Positions 14,831 through 16,736 of a stretch of DNA of 16,736 bases are shown piece by piece (the stretch's first letter is position 1; every line of letters starts with the position of its first letter). The DNA is from Acidobacteriota bacterium (GTDB taxonomy: Bacteria > Acidobacteriota > Polarisedimenticolia > J045): NCBI GenBank assembly GCA_020350085.1, contig CP070706.1:3336258-3352993 (forward strand). The letters run 5' to 3'. The translations under genes were made by a program, and so were the position numbers. The notes beneath the pieces were generated by a model. The model made no database searches and had not been told where the DNA came from. It saw only the letters and a list, made by a program, of their open reading frames with translations.

Positions 14831-15553
14831 TTAATCGGGCAATTCCTGCCCCGGCTCGACGGCGACCACCTCGGCCTCACCGGCAAGAGCATCGCGAAGC
14901 TGCTCTGGGCGGCCGGCGAGCACGGGAAAGGTGCCAAAGTGACAAGGCACGACCTGCTGCACACCGAGCATGCGCGCTGCGCGCGCGGCGTCTCGAGGAT
15001 CCATTGTGAAGTGTCCGCCGATCGGCAACACCGCGGCGCGGGGCTGGTACAGCTCGCCGAACAGCTTCATATCACCGAACAGCGCCGTGTCTCCGGCGAA
15101 GTAGATCGTCGGCTGGCCTTCTTGACGCAGCACGAAGCCGCCCGCGTCGCCGCCGTAGACGATCGTTCCGTCGTCCTCCATGATGCCGCACGAGTGCTCC
15201 GCGTGAACCATCGTCGCGGACATTCCGTCGAGCACATCGACGGTGCCGCCTTTGTTCATGCCGACCACCTTGTCCTCCGCGACACCCTTGCGCTGCATCC
15301 AGACCCCGATCTCGAAGTTGCACACGACCTTCGCTCCGTGCTCGATGGCCAAGGCGGGCACGTCGGCGATGTGATCGAAATGGCCGTGAGTGACGAGAAT
15401 CGCGTCCACCCGATCCGGCGCGTGAAACTGGCTCGGGCAGCTCGGGTTGTTAGCAAGCCAGGGATCGAGCAAGATCACCGACCCCGAAGAGCTGACGATC
15501 TGGAAGCTGCCGTGCCCGAGCCACGAGATACGGTTGGCTCCTCCGAGTGACAT
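14831..15553 (-). CDS. UPF0173 family metal-dependent hydrolase
   Basis: The 240-residue protein has the metallo-beta-lactamase fold. The metal motif T-H-G-H-F-D-H is at 55-61, further ligands are likely in AEHS, GGDA and AGDT, and a late His is in PCHFGTFP. The start ISWLGHGSFQI and the ILLDPWLANNP segment are characteristic of UPF0173 (YtkL-like), cytoplasmic hydrolases of unknown physiological substrate. ATG 15553 follows a perfect AGGAGG at 6-nt spacing; an open frame continues upstream but lacks family similarity and overlaps etfB. The stop is TAA, adjoining the REP-like palindrome. Confidence 0.9.
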   Translation of the reverse strand: MSLGGANRISWLGHGSFQIVSSSGSVILLDPWLANNPSCPSQFHAPDRVDAILVTHGHFDHIADVPALAIEHGAKVVCNFEIGVWMQRKGVAEDKVVGMNKGGTVDVLDGMSATMVHAEHSCGIMEDDGTIVYGGDAGGFVLRQEGQPTIYFAGDTALFGDMKLFGELYQPRAAVLPIGGHFTMDPRDAARAARMLGVQQVVPCHFGTFPVLAGRPEQLRDALAGEAEVVAVEPGQELPD

Positions 15554-15662
15554 CGTCGTCCTCCTGTCCGCGATGGGTCCTCCGCCGGCCGGGCAGAGCC
15601 CCCGCGTCATCGACCCGCTCACGATAGCGCGCCAAGACGCGAACGGCTCCCCCCCGGGGGCC

Positions 15663-15692
15663 TTGCCGGGAGCGGCCCGCGCCCGGTATGCT
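15663..15692 (+). promoter_or_regulatory. Possible sigma-70-type promoter for etfBA
   Basis: TTGCCG (15663-15668) and TATGCT (15687-15692) are separated by 18 bp, each matching four of six consensus bases. Transcription would start about 30 nt before the etfB ATG, leaving room for its ribosome binding site. Similar matches can occur by chance. Confidence 0.3.
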
Positions 15693-15730
15693 TCGCGCTC
15701 TCTCCCCGAGTTATCCGAGGGATCCCCAAG

Positions 15731-16537
15731 ATGAAGATTCTCGTGCTGATCAAGCAGGTCCCCGACCGCGATGCTCGGCTCGTGCTCGACGAGTCGCGGC
15801 GCGGCCTGGTCGAGACGGATCTTTCCTGGGAAATCAACGAGTCCGATCGTTACGCCATCGAGACGGGACTGCGCATCAAAGAATCTCTGGGCGAGTCCGG
15901 TGGCGACGGCGAGGTGGTCGTGTGCACGATCGGCCCGGATCGCGCGCGCAAGGCGATCAGTTCGGCGCTCGCGATGGGTTGCGATCGTGGCGTTCATCTT
16001 TGTGATGAGGATTTTCTGGGAGCGGATCCTCTCGCCATGGCGCGCGCCCTAGCTGCCGTGGCCCAGCAGGAAGATTACCCACTGATTCTCTCCGGTACGC
16101 GATCCGACGACGCGGGATACGGTGAGACGTCGTTGTTGCTCGCCGGACTGCTCGGCCGGCCGGCGGTGTTTCTGACGGTGGGAGTCGAACTGATCGACAC
16201 TTCGCGCGTGCGTGTGGTGCGCGAGCTCGAGCGCAGCCGACAAGAGATCGCCGAAGTGACACTGCCGGCCGTGCTCGCGGTTCAAAGCGGCATTCACGAG
16301 GTTCGCTACACGTCGCTCAAAGGGATCATGGCCGCCAAGCGCAAACCGGTCGCCACGCCGACCGCAGAATCGCTCGGACTGTCGGTCGAGCAAATCGGTC
16401 GCTCAGGCAGCCGCCTCGAGGTGCTCGAACTCGCACCCCCTCAGAAGAAAGGTCAGTGTGAGTTCCTCGACGGAGAGCCAGCCGCCGTGGCTCGCGATCT
16501 GGTCGCCAAGCTGCAGCGCGAAGCTAAAGTGCTCTGA
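15731..16537 (+). CDS. etfB: Electron transfer flavoprotein subunit beta
   Basis: The 268-residue protein starts with MKILVLIKQVPD and carries the EtfB signature AVQSGIHEVRYTSLKGIMAAK (183-203), preceded by SGTRSDDAGYGETSLLLAGLLGRP. With EtfA it forms a heterodimer carrying FAD (and AMP in EtfB) that accepts electrons from acyl-CoA and related dehydrogenases and passes them to ETF:quinone oxidoreductase. GAGGGA precedes the ATG at 8-nt spacing. It is followed 20 nt later by etfA on the same strand, forming the usual etfBA operon. The length is normal for housekeeping ETF beta (about 250-260). Confidence 0.95.
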   Translation: MKILVLIKQVPDRDARLVLDESRRGLVETDLSWEINESDRYAIETGLRIKESLGESGGDGEVVVCTIGPDRARKAISSALAMGCDRGVHLCDEDFLGADPLAMARALAAVAQQEDYPLILSGTRSDDAGYGETSLLLAGLLGRPAVFLTVGVELIDTSRVRVVRELERSRQEIAEVTLPAVLAVQSGIHEVRYTSLKGIMAAKRKPVATPTAESLGLSVEQIGRSGSRLEVLELAPPQKKGQCEFLDGEPAAVARDLVAKLQREAKVL

Positions 16538-16557
16538 GCCGAATAGAGGGAAGGCCG

Positions 16558-16736
16558 ATGTCCAACAACTACTTGGTTGTCGTCGAGCACGAAGAGGGAC
16601 GGATCCGCCGCGGCAGCTACGAGTCGCTGGCACTGGCGAGACGCTTGGCCGCTGACGGCGGGCGCCCCGTCGCCGCGGTGCTGGGAGCTGACAGATCGGG
16701 CCTCGCCGACGAAATCGCCAAGCACGGAGCGGACGA
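16558..16736 (+). CDS. etfA: Electron transfer flavoprotein subunit alpha, N-terminal part (cut by window edge)
   Basis: Fifty-nine codons are visible before the window ends. They read MSNNYLVVVEHEEGRIRRGS, followed by SLALARRLAADGGRPVAAVLGA, the usual amino end of EtfA in which a VxVEHxxGxIxxxSxExL pattern opens the Rossmann-like domain. The AGAGGGAAGG ribosome binding site is well placed before ATG 16558. The FAD-binding C-terminal domain lies outside the window. Its position 20 nt after etfB fits the standard etfBA operon. Confidence 0.9.
   Translation, partial: MSNNYLVVVEHEEGRIRRGSYESLALARRLAADGGRPVAAVLGADRSGLADEIAKHGAD

Noticed and set aside
15651..15660. CCCCCGGGGG palindrome upstream of etfB as an operator or terminator.
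   Set aside because: It is simple G/C runs, has no T-tract, and is easily explained by base composition.
14831..15997. Long minus-strand open frame extending the UPF0173 gene upstream to 15997.
   Set aside because: A perfect ribosome binding site marks ATG 15553, conserved family sequence starts there, and the extension would overlap etfB on the other strand with no protein similarity.

Overview
The window is GC-rich, densely coding chromosomal DNA with GTG and TTG starts beside ATG, and no tRNA, rRNA, CRISPR, phage or transposase gene that I can see. The gene families (PstB/PhoU/PhoR/PhoB, a CelD-type acyltransferase, SirB1, EtfBA, a YdfG-like SDR) suggest a Gram-negative bacterium. My best guess is a deltaproteobacterial or myxobacterial relative, or an uncultured neighbour, but the sequence alone does not fix the taxon.

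Layout. (1) 1-2182, minus strand: phosphate signalling unit pstB-phoU-phoR; phoR is cut by the window edge and pstSCA is absent. (2) 2183-2590: divergent intergenic region carrying four 11-bp-phased Pho-box repeats. (3) 2591-6025: cell-surface or exopolysaccharide-type genes: a NodB-fold deacetylase (+), then a CelD/BcsL-like acyltransferase and a GNAT protein (minus, overlapping). (4) 6233-6811: a secreted Cys-containing protein of unknown function (minus), divergent from (5) 7129-9324: an XRE-family regulator followed by a glutamine synthetase family gene whose reading frame is interrupted by an in-frame TAG near its 5' end. (6) 9361-11654, minus: a PhoB-like response regulator with its own Pho box, preceded by two tandem, divergent ZIP metal-transporter paralogues. 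(7) 11683-13727, minus: a YdfG-like short-chain dehydrogenase and an HcaT-like MFS transporter. (8) 13844-14671, plus: a SirB1 transglutaminase-like/TPR protein. (9) 14751-14823: a REP/BIME-like 73-nt imperfect palindrome between convergent genes. (10) 14831-15553, minus: a UPF0173 metallo-hydrolase, divergent from (11) 15731-16736, plus: etfB and the start of etfA.

How it fits together. The clearest regulatory story is phosphate control. PstB, PhoU and PhoR normally report phosphate transporter state to PhoB. Here the PhoB-like regulator is about 7 kb away, but both loci carry CTGTnAC-type direct repeats at 11-bp spacing, so they probably belong to one regulon with phoB autoregulation. The second notable point is the glutamine synthetase gene: a perfect Shine-Dalgarno and ATG lie upstream of the TAG, and protein similarity appears to run across it. 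Four other genes in the window end in TAG, so the codon is not generally read as sense here.
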